Shown here: positions 8,002-16,094 of the stretch, piece by piece
Position numbering within the stretch: position 1 is the first letter of the stretch
Layout of the letters: the number at the start of each line of letters is the position of its first letter
NCBI GenBank assembly: GCA_050260355.1
Contig: JBLNBZ010000050.1
Location: 1-48,016 of the forward strand
Source: CADEFX01 sp050260355
GTDB taxonomy: Bacteria; Pseudomonadota; Alphaproteobacteria; Rhizobiales; Hyphomicrobiaceae
Direction: 5' to 3'
Length of the DNA stretch: 48,016 bases
Made by a program: the position numbers and the translations under genes
The notes under the pieces: model-generated
The model's input: only the letters and a program-made list of their open reading frames with translations
The model's database searches: none
What the model was told of the DNA's origin: nothing

Positions 8002-8796
8002 TCAGTCCTTCCGGCCGGTGAAGTTGGGCGTTCGTTTCTCGAGGAACGCTGCGACGCCCTCCGCATAGTCGGGCGACCGGCCAGCGAGTCTCTGCAAGTC
8101 GCGCTCGAGGTTGAGCTGCCCCTCCAGCGTGTTGGTCGAGGAGGCAGCGAACGCCTGCTTCTGGAGCCCCAGTCCGTAAGTTGCACCCTGGGCAAGCCGC
8201 GCGGCGATGGCATCGACCTCGGCGGTGAGCTTGTCGTCGTCGACGGCTTTCCAGATCAGGCCCCACGCCTCGGCCTTGTCGGCCATCAACGGCTCGGCGA
8301 GCATGGCGAGACCTTTCGCCCGCGCTTGGCCGACAAGCCGGGGCAGGAACCAGGTGCCGCCGCAGTCCGGGACCAGCCCGATCTTGGCAAAGGCCTGCAT
8401 GAAGCTCGCCGATCGGGCCGCGTAGACGAGATCGCAGGCCAGCGCGACGCTGACGCCGGCGCCGGCGGCCATGCCGTTGACGCTGGCGATGATGGGCTTC
8501 GGTAGCGTCTTGAGAAGCTTGATGAGCGGGATATAGCGCTCGATCACGAGGCCGAGGTCGGGCTGTGGGCCACCCCTTACATAGACGCCATCCGCGAGGT
8601 CCTGGCCGGCCGAGAAGGCGCGTCCCGCACCCGTCAGCACGATCACCCGACAGCTCTCATCGCGCTCAGCCGCCTCGAGGGCCCGCGTCAGCTCCTCCCT
8701 CATGACCGCGTTGAACGCGTTGAGCTTGTCGGGGCGGTTCAGCGTCAGGCGTGCGACGCCTCCCGCCGTGCTCACCAGCACCGTGCCACTGGCCAT
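8002..8796 (-). CDS. paaG: Enoyl-CoA hydratase/isomerase, probable PaaG (epoxyphenylacetyl-CoA isomerase)
   Basis: Crotonase-fold enzyme of 264 residues. It has the first oxyanion-hole region RAFSAGQDLADG, the second region NGMAAGAGVSVALACDL, and the Asp-containing GLVPDCGGTWFLPRLVG typical of PaaG and related isomerases. PaaG opens the ring epoxide of phenylacetyl-CoA to an oxepin. AAAGGAG stands 6 bases before the chosen ATG. It leads the operon with paaI and paaK, which supports the PaaG reading. The epoxidase genes paaABCDE and the beta-oxidation genes paaZFHJ are not in the window, so a role as a general enoyl-CoA hydratase cannot be excluded. Confidence 0.85.
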   Translation of the reverse strand: MASGTVLVSTAGGVARLTLNRPDKLNAFNAVMREELTRALEAAERDESCRVIVLTGAGRAFSAGQDLADGVYVRGGPQPDLGLVIERYIPLIKLLKTLPKPIIASVNGMAAGAGVSVALACDLVYAARSASFMQAFAKIGLVPDCGGTWFLPRLVGQARAKGLAMLAEPLMADKAEAWGLIWKAVDDDKLTAEVDAIAARLAQGATYGLGLQKQAFAASSTNTLEGQLNLERDLQRLAGRSPDYAEGVAAFLEKRTPNFTGRKD

Positions 8797-8963
8797 CGCC
8801 GTCTCCTTTGATAGAACGTGGCGATCCGTATTCACGCCGTCGGGATTGTGCCGATTGAGCAGGACGAGCGCAATCCGACACCGGACGGATGCGGGCGCGA
8901 TCTGGCGGTGGCGTGCTAGAGTGGCCCCCAAGGCCGGCAAAACGAGGATGGAGACGTTTCGAT
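8797..8963. promoter_or_regulatory. Divergent promoter region between paaG and the LivJ-type binding protein gene
   Basis: The 167-base spacer must serve both the paa operon and the transport genes. A short dyad ATCCG-N8-CGGAT (8875-8892) sits roughly in the middle and could be an operator. No repressor gene lies next to it, so the assignment is weak. Confidence 0.3.
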
Positions 8964-10160
8964 ATGTGGTTTTCAGGGATGCTCGGGCTGATCGCGGCCA
9001 CCCTGCTGCTGACTGGGCCGGCCGCGGCTCAGGGCACGATCAAGATCGGCGAGCTCAACAGCTACAAGACCGTTCCGGCTTTTCTGGAGCCCTACAAGCG
9101 CGGATGGGAGCTAGCCGTCGAGGAGATCAACAAGGCCGGGGGAATCGGCGGCAAGAAGCTCGAGGTCGTCTCGCGCGACGACAATGGCACGCCCGGCGAT
9201 GCGGTGCGTGCAGCCGAGGAGCTGGTCTCGCGCGAAGGCGTGGCCCTGCTCACGGGCACGTTCCTGTCGCACGTCGGGCTCGCCGTGTCGGATTTTGCCA
9301 AGCAGCGCCAGATCCTGTTCGTTGCGGCCGAGCCGCTGACCGACAAGATCGTGTGGGAGAATGGGAACAAGTACACCTACCGCCTGCGGGCCTCGACCTA
9401 CATGCAGACCTCGATGCTGGTGGACGATGCTGTCAAGCTGGCGAAGAAGCGGTGGGCCCTCGTCTATCCGAACTACGAGTACGGGCAGTCGGCGATCGCC
9501 TCGTTCAAGGCCCTGATGGCGGAGAAGCAGCCGGGCGTGGAATTCGTGGTCGAGCAGGCAGCACCGCTCGGCAAGATCGATGCCGGCGCGGTGGCGCAGG
9601 CCGTCGCCGACGCCAAGCCGGACGCGATTTTCAACGTCACGTTCGGCGCCGACCTGCAGAAGTTCGTTCGCGAGGGCGAGACGCGCGGCCTGTTCAAGGA
9701 CCGCCCGGTGTTCAGCCTGCTGGGCGGCGAGCCTGAGTACCTCGATCCGCTCAAGGATGAGGCGCCCGTCGGCTGGTACGTCACGGGCTATCCTTGGCAG
9801 ACGATCGACACGCCGGAGCACAAGGCGTTTATCGACGCCTACAAGGCCAAGTTCAACGACTACCCGCGGCTCGGCTCTGTCGTCGGCTATGCGACGATCC
9901 AGTCGATCGGCGCGGCGCTCAAGAAAGCCGGCGGTAGCGACACGGAGAAGCTCGTCGCGGCCATGGACGGGCTGGAGGTGATGACGCCGTTCGGCAAGAT
10001 TGCCTATCGCGCCCTCGACCACCAGTCGACGATGGGCGCCTATGTCGGGCGCACGGCGGTGAAGGACGGCAAGGGGGTGATGGTCGACTGGCGCTATGAG
10101 GCCGGCGACAAGCATCTGCCGCCCGATTCCGTGGTCAAAGGCAAGCGGCCGACCAACTAA
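8964..10160 (+). CDS. Branched-chain amino acid/aromatic-type ABC substrate-binding protein (LivJ family), orphan
   Basis: Periplasmic binding protein of 398 residues with a signal peptide (hydrophobic LGLIAATLLLTGPAAAQG, cleavage after AAA). The type I fold is marked by TIKIGELNSYKTVPAFLEPY, INKAGGIGGKKLEVVSRDD, AAEELVSREGVALLTG, and YGQSAIASFKALM. Relatives bind amino acids, amides or aromatic acids. No LivH, LivM, LivG or LivF genes follow; the next gene is a sodium symporter 41 bases downstream. Its position divergent from the paa operon suggests an aromatic or related acid as ligand, an inference only. GAGGATGGAGACG precedes the ATG chosen. Confidence 0.9.
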   Translation: MWFSGMLGLIAATLLLTGPAAAQGTIKIGELNSYKTVPAFLEPYKRGWELAVEEINKAGGIGGKKLEVVSRDDNGTPGDAVRAAEELVSREGVALLTGTFLSHVGLAVSDFAKQRQILFVAAEPLTDKIVWENGNKYTYRLRASTYMQTSMLVDDAVKLAKKRWALVYPNYEYGQSAIASFKALMAEKQPGVEFVVEQAAPLGKIDAGAVAQAVADAKPDAIFNVTFGADLQKFVREGETRGLFKDRPVFSLLGGEPEYLDPLKDEAPVGWYVTGYPWQTIDTPEHKAFIDAYKAKFNDYPRLGSVVGYATIQSIGAALKKAGGSDTEKLVAAMDGLEVMTPFGKIAYRALDHQSTMGAYVGRTAVKDGKGVMVDWRYEAGDKHLPPDSVVKGKRPTN

Positions 10161-10201
10161 AGCCGTCACGCAAGCGAAGCGCCAGGTTTCGGGGGATGCG
10201 C

Positions 10202-11587
10202 ATGGCGGTCAGCATCGGCGTGTTCGCCTACATCGCCTTGCAGTTCGCGATCGGCATCTGGGTATCGCGACGCATCCGTGACGAGAAGGACTATGTCCTG
10301 GGTGGCCGCCAGCTCGGCGTGACCCTGGCGTCGTTCTCCGTGTTCGCGACCTGGTTCGGGGCGGAGACCGTGATGGGCTCCTCCGGGCGCGTCTACAAGG
10401 ATGGCTTGTCGGGAGCTCAGGGCGAGCCGTTCGCCTATGCGGTCGCCATTCTCGTCATGGGCTTTCTCTTCGCCGTGCCGCTCTGGCGGCGCGGCCTGAT
10501 CACCTTCGGAGATTTCTTTCGCGAGCGTTTCTCTCCCGGCGTCGAGCGGCTGACGGTGATCCTGCTCATCCCAGGATCGGTCCTGTGGGCCGGGGCCCAG
10601 GTGCGTGGCTTCGGGCAGGTCATGAGCCATACCACCGGTCTCGATTTGTGGATGGCGATGACCGTGGCGGCCGCGGTCGTGGTCGCCTACACGGCATTCG
10701 GCGGACTCCTGGCGGACGTGTACACCGACTTCGTACAGGGAATTGCGATTGTTGCTGGTCTGGTGGCGATGCTGATTGCTGTCGCCATGCAAACCGGAAG
10801 CCCTTTCGCGATGCTGGCAAGCGTCGAAAGCGTCCGATTCCAGCCCATGGCGCCCGATCAGTCGCTGCTCGAGTTCATCGAGCAGTGGGCAATCCCGATT
10901 TGTGGATCCCTGGTCGCGGTCGAGCTGATCTCGCGGATTCTTGCGTGCCGCTCGCCCGAGGTCGCGCGCCAGGCCACGCCGCTCGGCGGCATCTACTATC
11001 TCCTGGTCGCGCTGATCCCGGTCTATTTCGGGTTCATCGGACCGCAAATTGTGCCGGGGCTCTCAGAGCCGGAGCAGCTGTCGCTGGCCATCGCGCAGGC
11101 CTACCTGCCCGTAATGCTGTACATGATGTTCGCCGGCGCGCTGATCTCGGCGGTGCTTTCGACTGTCGACTCGGCCCTGCTGGCCGCCGCAACGCTGCTG
11201 TCGCACAATATCGTCCTGCGCCTCGTGCCTAGCCTGTCGGAGGCCGCCAAGGTGCGTGCTGCACGCGCCGGCGTGGCGGGCCTGGGCCTCGTGGCCTATC
11301 TGCTGGCGCTGCGGGCCGAAGGCATTGCCGACCTTGTCGAGACCGCGTCGGCCTTCGCCACCGCGGGTGTCTTCGTGGCCATGGTGTTCGGCCTGTTCAC
11401 CGGGCTCGGCGGCGCTTTCAGCGCCTATGCGGCACTCATCCTGGGCTCTTTGGTCTGGGTTGCAGGGCAGTATGTGCTGGAACTGCGGGCCCCTTATGTC
11501 GCCGGCCTTGTGGCCGCCGCGCTGGGGTATCTCACAGTCGCCTGGGCCGAACGCTTTCAGGAGGGCTGGACCGCAAGGGAGAAATGA
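10202..11587 (+). CDS. Sodium:solute symporter family transporter
   Basis: Integral inner-membrane protein of 461 residues with about 13 hydrophobic segments. The family core is visible in YVLGGRQLGVTLASFSVFATWFGAETVMG near the N-terminus and in the SSF signature AGALISAVLSTVDSALLAAATLLSHNI (given here in fragments: AGALISAVLSTVDS, then LLSHNI). Substrates of the family range from proline, pantothenate and sugars to acetate and phenylacetate. Two in-frame ATGs occur; GGGGG lies against the first but 6 bases before the second, so the second is used. Because some phenylacetate permeases belong to this family, uptake of phenylacetate for the divergent paaGIK operon is a reasonable guess. It probably forms an operon with the binding protein upstream. 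Confidence 0.9.
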   Translation: MAVSIGVFAYIALQFAIGIWVSRRIRDEKDYVLGGRQLGVTLASFSVFATWFGAETVMGSSGRVYKDGLSGAQGEPFAYAVAILVMGFLFAVPLWRRGLITFGDFFRERFSPGVERLTVILLIPGSVLWAGAQVRGFGQVMSHTTGLDLWMAMTVAAAVVVAYTAFGGLLADVYTDFVQGIAIVAGLVAMLIAVAMQTGSPFAMLASVESVRFQPMAPDQSLLEFIEQWAIPICGSLVAVELISRILACRSPEVARQATPLGGIYYLLVALIPVYFGFIGPQIVPGLSEPEQLSLAIAQAYLPVMLYMMFAGALISAVLSTVDSALLAAATLLSHNIVLRLVPSLSEAAKVRAARAGVAGLGLVAYLLALRAEGIADLVETASAFATAGVFVAMVFGLFTGLGGAFSAYAALILGSLVWVAGQYVLELRAPYVAGLVAAALGYLTVAWAERFQEGWTAREK

Positions 11588-11871
11588 TGGCGCCACCTCG
11601 GTCGGATGGCTTTACCGAGACTTGTCGATTTCGGGGTGCGAGACGGATACGTAGTATGTAAAGTGTCGACACGGCAGCCTTGGCTGGCGGACGAGAACGT
11701 GGCGCACAGCGCCCAGGGAGGACGCGTCTTTCGACACCAGCCGGTGGTCGGCATGGTCGTCGATCTGTCCTCAATGAAGCCATCGCGCCGGGATGCGACA
11801 CCGCGTCAGGCTATGGCGGTTGCTCGGCGCGAGACTAGGTTGTCGGGATTAGAGCTTTGGAGACGCCCTCA
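11588..11871 (+). other. Spacer before the ABC transporter genes
   Basis: No convincing gene. The open frame through it has no family resemblance and poor codon bias. Near its end CGCGCC (11784-11789) can pair with GGCGCG (11826-11831) around an inner ACCGC/GCGGT stem, so the transporter leader may be structured. In particular there is no binding-protein gene here. Confidence 0.5.
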
Positions 11872-12675
11872 GTGAATCAGAATGCGCAGCCGATGGCGCC
11901 CCTGCTGCAGGTGAATGGGGTTACGCTGCAGTACAAAACGAAGCATCACCTCGTCACGGCCACCTACCGGGTGAGCTTCGACGTGCTTCCGTCCGACCGC
12001 TTCGTCCTGCTGGGGCCGTCAGGCTGCGGTAAGTCGACGATCCTCAAGGCTGTCGGGGGCTACATGCCTCCGACCGAAGGCACCATGAAGCTCAAGGGCC
12101 AGATCATTCGCCGGCCGGGTCCGGATCGGGTCATGGTGTTCCAGGAGTTCGATCAGCTCCTGCCCTGGAAGACGGTGAAGAAGAACGTGATGTTTGCGCT
12201 CGAGTCCTCCGGCAAGCTCAAAGGCAAGGCCGCCGAGGACAAGGCCATGCAGTACATCGAGAAGGTCAACCTGACCAAGTTCGCCAACAGCTACCCGCAT
12301 ACGTTGTCGGGAGGCATGAAGCAGCGGGTGGCCATCGCGCGCGCGATGGCCATGGAGCCTGACATCCTGATGATGGACGAGCCGTTCGCCGCGCTCGATG
12401 CCCTTACCCGCCGCAAGATGCAGGACGAGCTGCTGCAGCTTTGGGAAGATACGCGGTTTACGGTTCTGTTCGTCACGCATTCCATCCCGGAAGCCGTCCG
12501 CATCGGCAACCGCATTCTGTTGCTGTCGCCGCATCCGGGGCAGGTCAAGGCCGAGCTCAACAGCGACGGCAACGACGACGTGGATCAGCGCCACAACATG
12601 AAGCTGTCAGAACGGATTCATCGCATGCTGTTCTCCGATCAGGTCGAGGAGCAAGGAGTACCGGTCCATGAATGA
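11872..12675 (+). CDS. ABC transporter ATP-binding protein, NrtD/TauB/SsuB type
   Basis: Cytoplasmic ATPase of 267 residues that powers an importer of the nitrate/sulfonate/taurine class. It carries Walker A GPSGCGKST (48-56), the Q-loop FQEFDQLLPW, the signature LSGGMKQR, Walker B ILMMDEPFAALD, and the H-loop VTHSIPEA. The start is taken at a GTG because GGAG lies 9 bases before it; a TTG 15 bases upstream is in frame but overlaps that GGAG. The stop overlaps the permease start by 8 bases, showing translational coupling. The substrate is unknown. Confidence 0.93.
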   Translation: MNQNAQPMAPLLQVNGVTLQYKTKHHLVTATYRVSFDVLPSDRFVLLGPSGCGKSTILKAVGGYMPPTEGTMKLKGQIIRRPGPDRVMVFQEFDQLLPWKTVKKNVMFALESSGKLKGKAAEDKAMQYIEKVNLTKFANSYPHTLSGGMKQRVAIARAMAMEPDILMMDEPFAALDALTRRKMQDELLQLWEDTRFTVLFVTHSIPEAVRIGNRILLLSPHPGQVKAELNSDGNDDVDQRHNMKLSERIHRMLFSDQVEEQGVPVHE

Positions 12676-13555
12676 GATGCGACCAGTGGCGCAGGCTCCC
12701 GCCGTCCGCCCGGAGTATGAGCTGCAGACGTCCGCTTCGCGCGATTTCGGCATCGTCGAGAAGCCGCTGACGATCTTCGAGAAGCTCTACAACAACCCCT
12801 TCCTGAGAAAGACGCTGCTGCTGGTGTTGATGGCGGTCGTATGGGAGGTCTACGCCAGGCGTCTCAACAACCCGCTTCTGGTCCCGACCTTCGGGGCAAC
12901 CATCGAGGCTTTCTGGGGCGCGATGGTCTCCGGTGAGCTGTTCGGCAAGGCGCTGAATTCAGTGCGGTTACTGCTGCAGGGCTATGCGGTGGGGCTGCTA
13001 CTCGCCGTCGGGTTGACCACGTTGGCGATGATGACCCAGCTCGGCAACGACCTGCTCGAGACCCTGACGGCGATGTTCAACCCCCTGCCCGCCATCGCCC
13101 TGCTGCCGATCGCGCTGATCTGGTTCGGCCTCGGCGACAAGAGCATCATTTTCGTGCTGGTCCACTCGGTCCTGTGGGCGGTCGCACTCAATACCCATTC
13201 AGGATTCAAATCCGTCTCCAACACGCTCAGGATGGTCGGCAGGAATTACGGCCTGCGAGGCATTGGATATGTGCGCAAGATCTTGATTCCGGCCGCTTTT
13301 CCATCGATTCTTACCGGCCTGAAGATCGGTTGGGCCTTTGCCTGGCGCACCTTGATCGCCGCCGAGCTCGTGTTCGGGGCCAGCTCGGGCAAGGGTGGCC
13401 TCGGCTGGTTCATCTACGAGAGCAAGAATCAGCTTGATATTCCATCGGTTTTCGCGGGTTTGTTTACCGTGATCATCATTGGCTTGTTGGTGGAAAACCT
13501 CATCTTCCGTAATGTCGAAGCGGCGACGGTCCGGAAATGGGGGATGCAGAACTAG
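12668..13555 (+). CDS. ABC transporter permease, TauC/SsuC type
   Basis: Inner-membrane permease of 295 residues with about six membrane segments, preceded by a roughly 45-residue cytoplasmic N-terminal tail. The EAA loop that contacts the ATPase is visible (NYGLRGIGYVRKILIPAAFPS, in two parts: NYGLRGIGYVRK and ILIPAAFPS), followed by ILTGLKIGWAFAWRTLIAAE and the typical GLGWFI segment. It pairs with the ATPase gene it overlaps. No periplasmic binding protein is encoded beside the pair, so the importer must borrow one encoded elsewhere. Confidence 0.93.
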   Translation: MNEMRPVAQAPAVRPEYELQTSASRDFGIVEKPLTIFEKLYNNPFLRKTLLLVLMAVVWEVYARRLNNPLLVPTFGATIEAFWGAMVSGELFGKALNSVRLLLQGYAVGLLLAVGLTTLAMMTQLGNDLLETLTAMFNPLPAIALLPIALIWFGLGDKSIIFVLVHSVLWAVALNTHSGFKSVSNTLRMVGRNYGLRGIGYVRKILIPAAFPSILTGLKIGWAFAWRTLIAAELVFGASSGKGGLGWFIYESKNQLDIPSVFAGLFTVIIIGLLVENLIFRNVEAATVRKWGMQN

Positions 13556-13591
13556 AACCTAGGGCAAAAATTCGTCGAGGCTGGCTAGACG

Positions 13592-13776
13592 CGGCTGGGG
13601 CCAAGCCCCATGTAGCCGGTGCTCGACCGTCAGTTGGCTGAGCCTGACAGGCGGTCGCGAGCCAACCCATATGCTTGGGTTGAGACTTATCGACGCAACA
13701 TTCCGATCTTAACGAAATGCATTGGCTTGGGATTGGCCTGCCAGTAAAGAGGGCTAGGTTGGGCAGGCTCAATCCC
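13592..13776 (+). ncRNA. Candidate structured RNA in the spacer before the HAD phosphatase/aminotransferase genes
   Basis: Four successive hairpins can be drawn. First, CGGCT-GGGGC-CAA-GCCCC-ATGT-AGCCG (13592-13618). Second, CGACCG/CGGTCG closing an inner TCAG/CTGA and GGCT/AGCC (13624-13657). Third, CAACCCA/TGGGTTG with a 5-base loop (13663-13682). Fourth, a 14-pair stem GGGATTGGCCTGCC with GGCAGGC-T-CAATCCC, one bulged base and a 19-base loop (13729-13776). It ends about 40-55 bases before the phosphatase start. I do not recognise it as a known riboswitch. It may be part terminator of the transporter genes, part leader of the next ones. Based on base pairing by eye only. Confidence 0.4.
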
Positions 13777-13832
13777 CAGGCCTGAATCGTGGGCAGCAAT
13801 CAAAGAGTTCTCTGATCGTGTCGAGTGCGCGT

Positions 13833-14516
13833 ATGAAGTGCCACGTGTTCGTCGACTTCGACGGCACCATTGCACCTTCCGACACAACCGACCTGCTACT
13901 CGAGCAGTTCGCCGATCCGAGCTGGCAGGATATCGAGGACGAATGGAAGGCCGGCCGCATCGGGTCGCGTGAATGCCTCGTTCGTCAGATCGACCTGGTG
14001 CGGGCAACTCCCGATGAGCTCGACGCGTTCGTCTCTGGGATCGGTATCGATCCGAGCTTTCCGGCCTTCGTCAGCCTATGCCAGGCCCAAGACTATCATG
14101 TGACGGTCGTATCCGATGGGCTTGATCGCGCGGTGGGAGCCGTGCTGGCCCAAGCGGGCATCGATCTGCCCTACTTCGCCAACCACCTGGAGTGGCTGGG
14201 CGGGGATCGCTGGCGTCTCGGCTTCCCGCACGCCCGCAGCGACTGCCGCTCGCTGTCAGGAAACTGCAAGTGCCAGTTCGCCGAGGCCGCTGTCGGGGCC
14301 GTGCGCGTGGTCGTCGGCGACGGCCGCTCCGACTTTTGCGTTTCCGAGCGGGCGGACCTTGTGCTGGCGAAGGGCGCCTTGGCTCAGCACTGCCGCGGCA
14401 ACGACCTGCCTTACTTCGGGTTCCACACCTTCGACGAGGCCAGGGATCTGTTGGCGCGTTGGATCGAGGAGAGCGCCGCCGTTGGCGATAGACGCCAGTC
14501 TTTGAGGGACGAGTAA
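13833..14516 (+). CDS. HAD-superfamily (HAD-IB, MtnX-like) phosphatase
   Basis: Cytoplasmic haloacid-dehalogenase-type phosphatase of about 227 residues. The catalytic motif I DFDGTIAPSD starts at residue 8, motif II is VVSDGLD, and motif III/IV is VVGDGRSDFCVSERAD. The cap contains a cysteine-rich GNCKC segment like that of MtnX-type enzymes, which act on phospho-keto sugars or small phosphate esters. The ATG that gives MKCHVFVDFDGT is chosen; an in-frame GTG 15 bases earlier is an alternative. Its stop codon abuts the ATG of the class III aminotransferase, so the two proteins almost certainly work in one pathway. The phosphate ester used is unknown. Confidence 0.88.
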   Translation: MKCHVFVDFDGTIAPSDTTDLLLEQFADPSWQDIEDEWKAGRIGSRECLVRQIDLVRATPDELDAFVSGIGIDPSFPAFVSLCQAQDYHVTVVSDGLDRAVGAVLAQAGIDLPYFANHLEWLGGDRWRLGFPHARSDCRSLSGNCKCQFAEAAVGAVRVVVGDGRSDFCVSERADLVLAKGALAQHCRGNDLPYFGFHTFDEARDLLARWIEESAAVGDRRQSLRDE

Positions 14517-15944
14517 ATGGATAAACCCCTTCATTGGCGCGAGGGCGCCTCAGCGAAGGCCGAGCTGAGCGAAGCCGAGCTCCTGGAGCTCGAGGCCAAG
14601 TATTGCTCGCACGGCGACACCGTCCACTACACGAATCCGCCGAAGATCTTCGACCGGTGCGAAGGCTCGTTCATGTACGACGCGGACGGGCGCGAGTTCC
14701 TGGACCTGCAGATGTGGTACTCGGCGGTCAACTTCGGCTACCGCAACGAGCGGCTGAACAATGCCGTTCGCAGGCAGCTCGACACGCTGCCTCAAGTCGC
14801 CAGCCAGTATCTGCACCGCGAGAAGATCGAGCTGGCGGCGATGATCGCCCAGGATGCCGAGCGGAAGTTCGGCACCAAGGGCCGGGTGCACTTCAATGTC
14901 GGCGGCAGCCAGGCCGTCGAGGACAGCCTCAAGCTCGTGCGCAATGCGAAGAACGGCAAGAGCCTGATGTTCGCGTTCGAGGGCGGCTATCACGGACGCA
15001 CGCTCGGCGCATCCGCCATCACCTCGTCCTACCGCTATCGCCGCCGCTATGGGCACTTCGGGGACCGGGCCCAATTCGTGCCGTTCCCCTATCACTTCCG
15101 CGGCCCCAAGGGGATGAGCAAGGAGGAGTACGGCGAGTACTGCGTGAGGCAGTTCGAGCGCCTGTTCGAGACCGAATATTACGGCGTTTGGGACCCGAAG
15201 GCCGGGCAGGCCGAGTATGCGGCGTTCTACGTCGAGACAATCCAGGGCACCGGCGGGTATGTGGTGCCGCCCAAGAACTTCTTCCGCGAGCTGAAGAAGG
15301 TGCTGGACAAGTATGGCATCCTGCTCGTGGTCGATGACATACAGATGGGCTTCTTCCGCACGGGCAAGCTCTGGTCGATCGAGCATTTCGGCGTGCAGCC
15401 GGATGTTCTGGTGTTCGGTAAGGCCCTGACGAATGGGCTCAATCCGCTCTCCGGCATCTGGGCGCGCGAGGAGTTGATCAACCCCGAGGTGTTCCCCGCG
15501 GGCTCCACGCACTCCACCTTCAACGCCAATCCGATGGGCACGGCGGTCGCGCTCGAAGCCATGCGCATGATGGCGGAGACCGATTACGAGAGCATGGTGA
15601 TGGAGAAGGGGGCCTATCTGCTCGAGGGGCTCAAGGAACTAAAGCGCCGGCACAAGGTTGTTGGCGATGTGGACGGCCTCGGGCTGGCCCTGCGCATGGA
15701 GATCTGCGAGCCGCACGATAGCTTTACGCCTTCGAAAGCGATCGTAGATCGCATGGTGGACGAGGCTCTCAAGGGCGACCTCGAGGTCGACGGGCGCAAG
15801 TACGGTCTCGTTCTCGATATCGGCGGCTACTACAAGAACGTCGTTACGCTGGCGCCTAGCCTGCACATCACTAGAGACGAGATCGATCTGGCTCTGAAGC
15901 TGCTCGATCAACTGATTGGCCGCGTCACCAGAGGGTTGACGTAG
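14517..15944 (+). CDS. PLP-dependent class III aminotransferase
   Basis: Fold-type I enzyme of 475 residues in the ornithine/GABA/taurine-pyruvate aminotransferase family. Visible motifs: NVGGSQAVEDSLKL (phosphate cup), FEGGYHGRTLGASA, VVDDIQMGFFRTG (DDIQ replaces the commoner DEVQ; the first Asp should still hold the cofactor nitrogen), and VFGKALTNG with the Schiff-base Lys302. Some members of this class are phospho-lyases rather than transaminases, which is worth remembering given that a phosphatase gene directly abuts it upstream. The gene shares an operon with the phosphatase and perhaps with the ABC importer. Substrate unknown. Confidence 0.92.
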   Translation: MDKPLHWREGASAKAELSEAELLELEAKYCSHGDTVHYTNPPKIFDRCEGSFMYDADGREFLDLQMWYSAVNFGYRNERLNNAVRRQLDTLPQVASQYLHREKIELAAMIAQDAERKFGTKGRVHFNVGGSQAVEDSLKLVRNAKNGKSLMFAFEGGYHGRTLGASAITSSYRYRRRYGHFGDRAQFVPFPYHFRGPKGMSKEEYGEYCVRQFERLFETEYYGVWDPKAGQAEYAAFYVETIQGTGGYVVPPKNFFRELKKVLDKYGILLVVDDIQMGFFRTGKLWSIEHFGVQPDVLVFGKALTNGLNPLSGIWAREELINPEVFPAGSTHSTFNANPMGTAVALEAMRMMAETDYESMVMEKGAYLLEGLKELKRRHKVVGDVDGLGLALRMEICEPHDSFTPSKAIVDRMVDEALKGDLEVDGRKYGLVLDIGGYYKNVVTLAPSLHITRDEIDLALKLLDQLIGRVTRGLT

Positions 15945-15987
15945 CGAGGGCAGCCGAGGGGGCCGACAACAACTGCGACCGCACTTC

Positions 15988-16046
15988 GTCGGGCCTGATG
16001 GCAGGCGGAATGCCGCCAACGGCCTGACTGCCGGGCACGGCCCGAC
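15988..16046. other. Imperfect palindrome after the aminotransferase gene
   Basis: GTCGGGCC (15988-15995) pairs perfectly with GGCCCGAC (16039-16046). Inside, GGCAG/CTGCC and GGCGG-AATG-CCGCC can form a stacked hairpin. There is no T tract, so it may be a factor-dependent terminator, a protecting 3' structure, or a leader element of the esterase gene 49 bases downstream. Confidence 0.45.
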
Positions 16047-16094
16047 AAAGACAAGATGCTCGAATTCGAACAGTGATCGGATAACAAGAGAAAA

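Noticed and set aside
11606..11875. 89-codon frame before the ABC transporter ATPase
   Set aside because: No family resemblance, weak codon bias, and it overlaps the start region of the ATPase gene.
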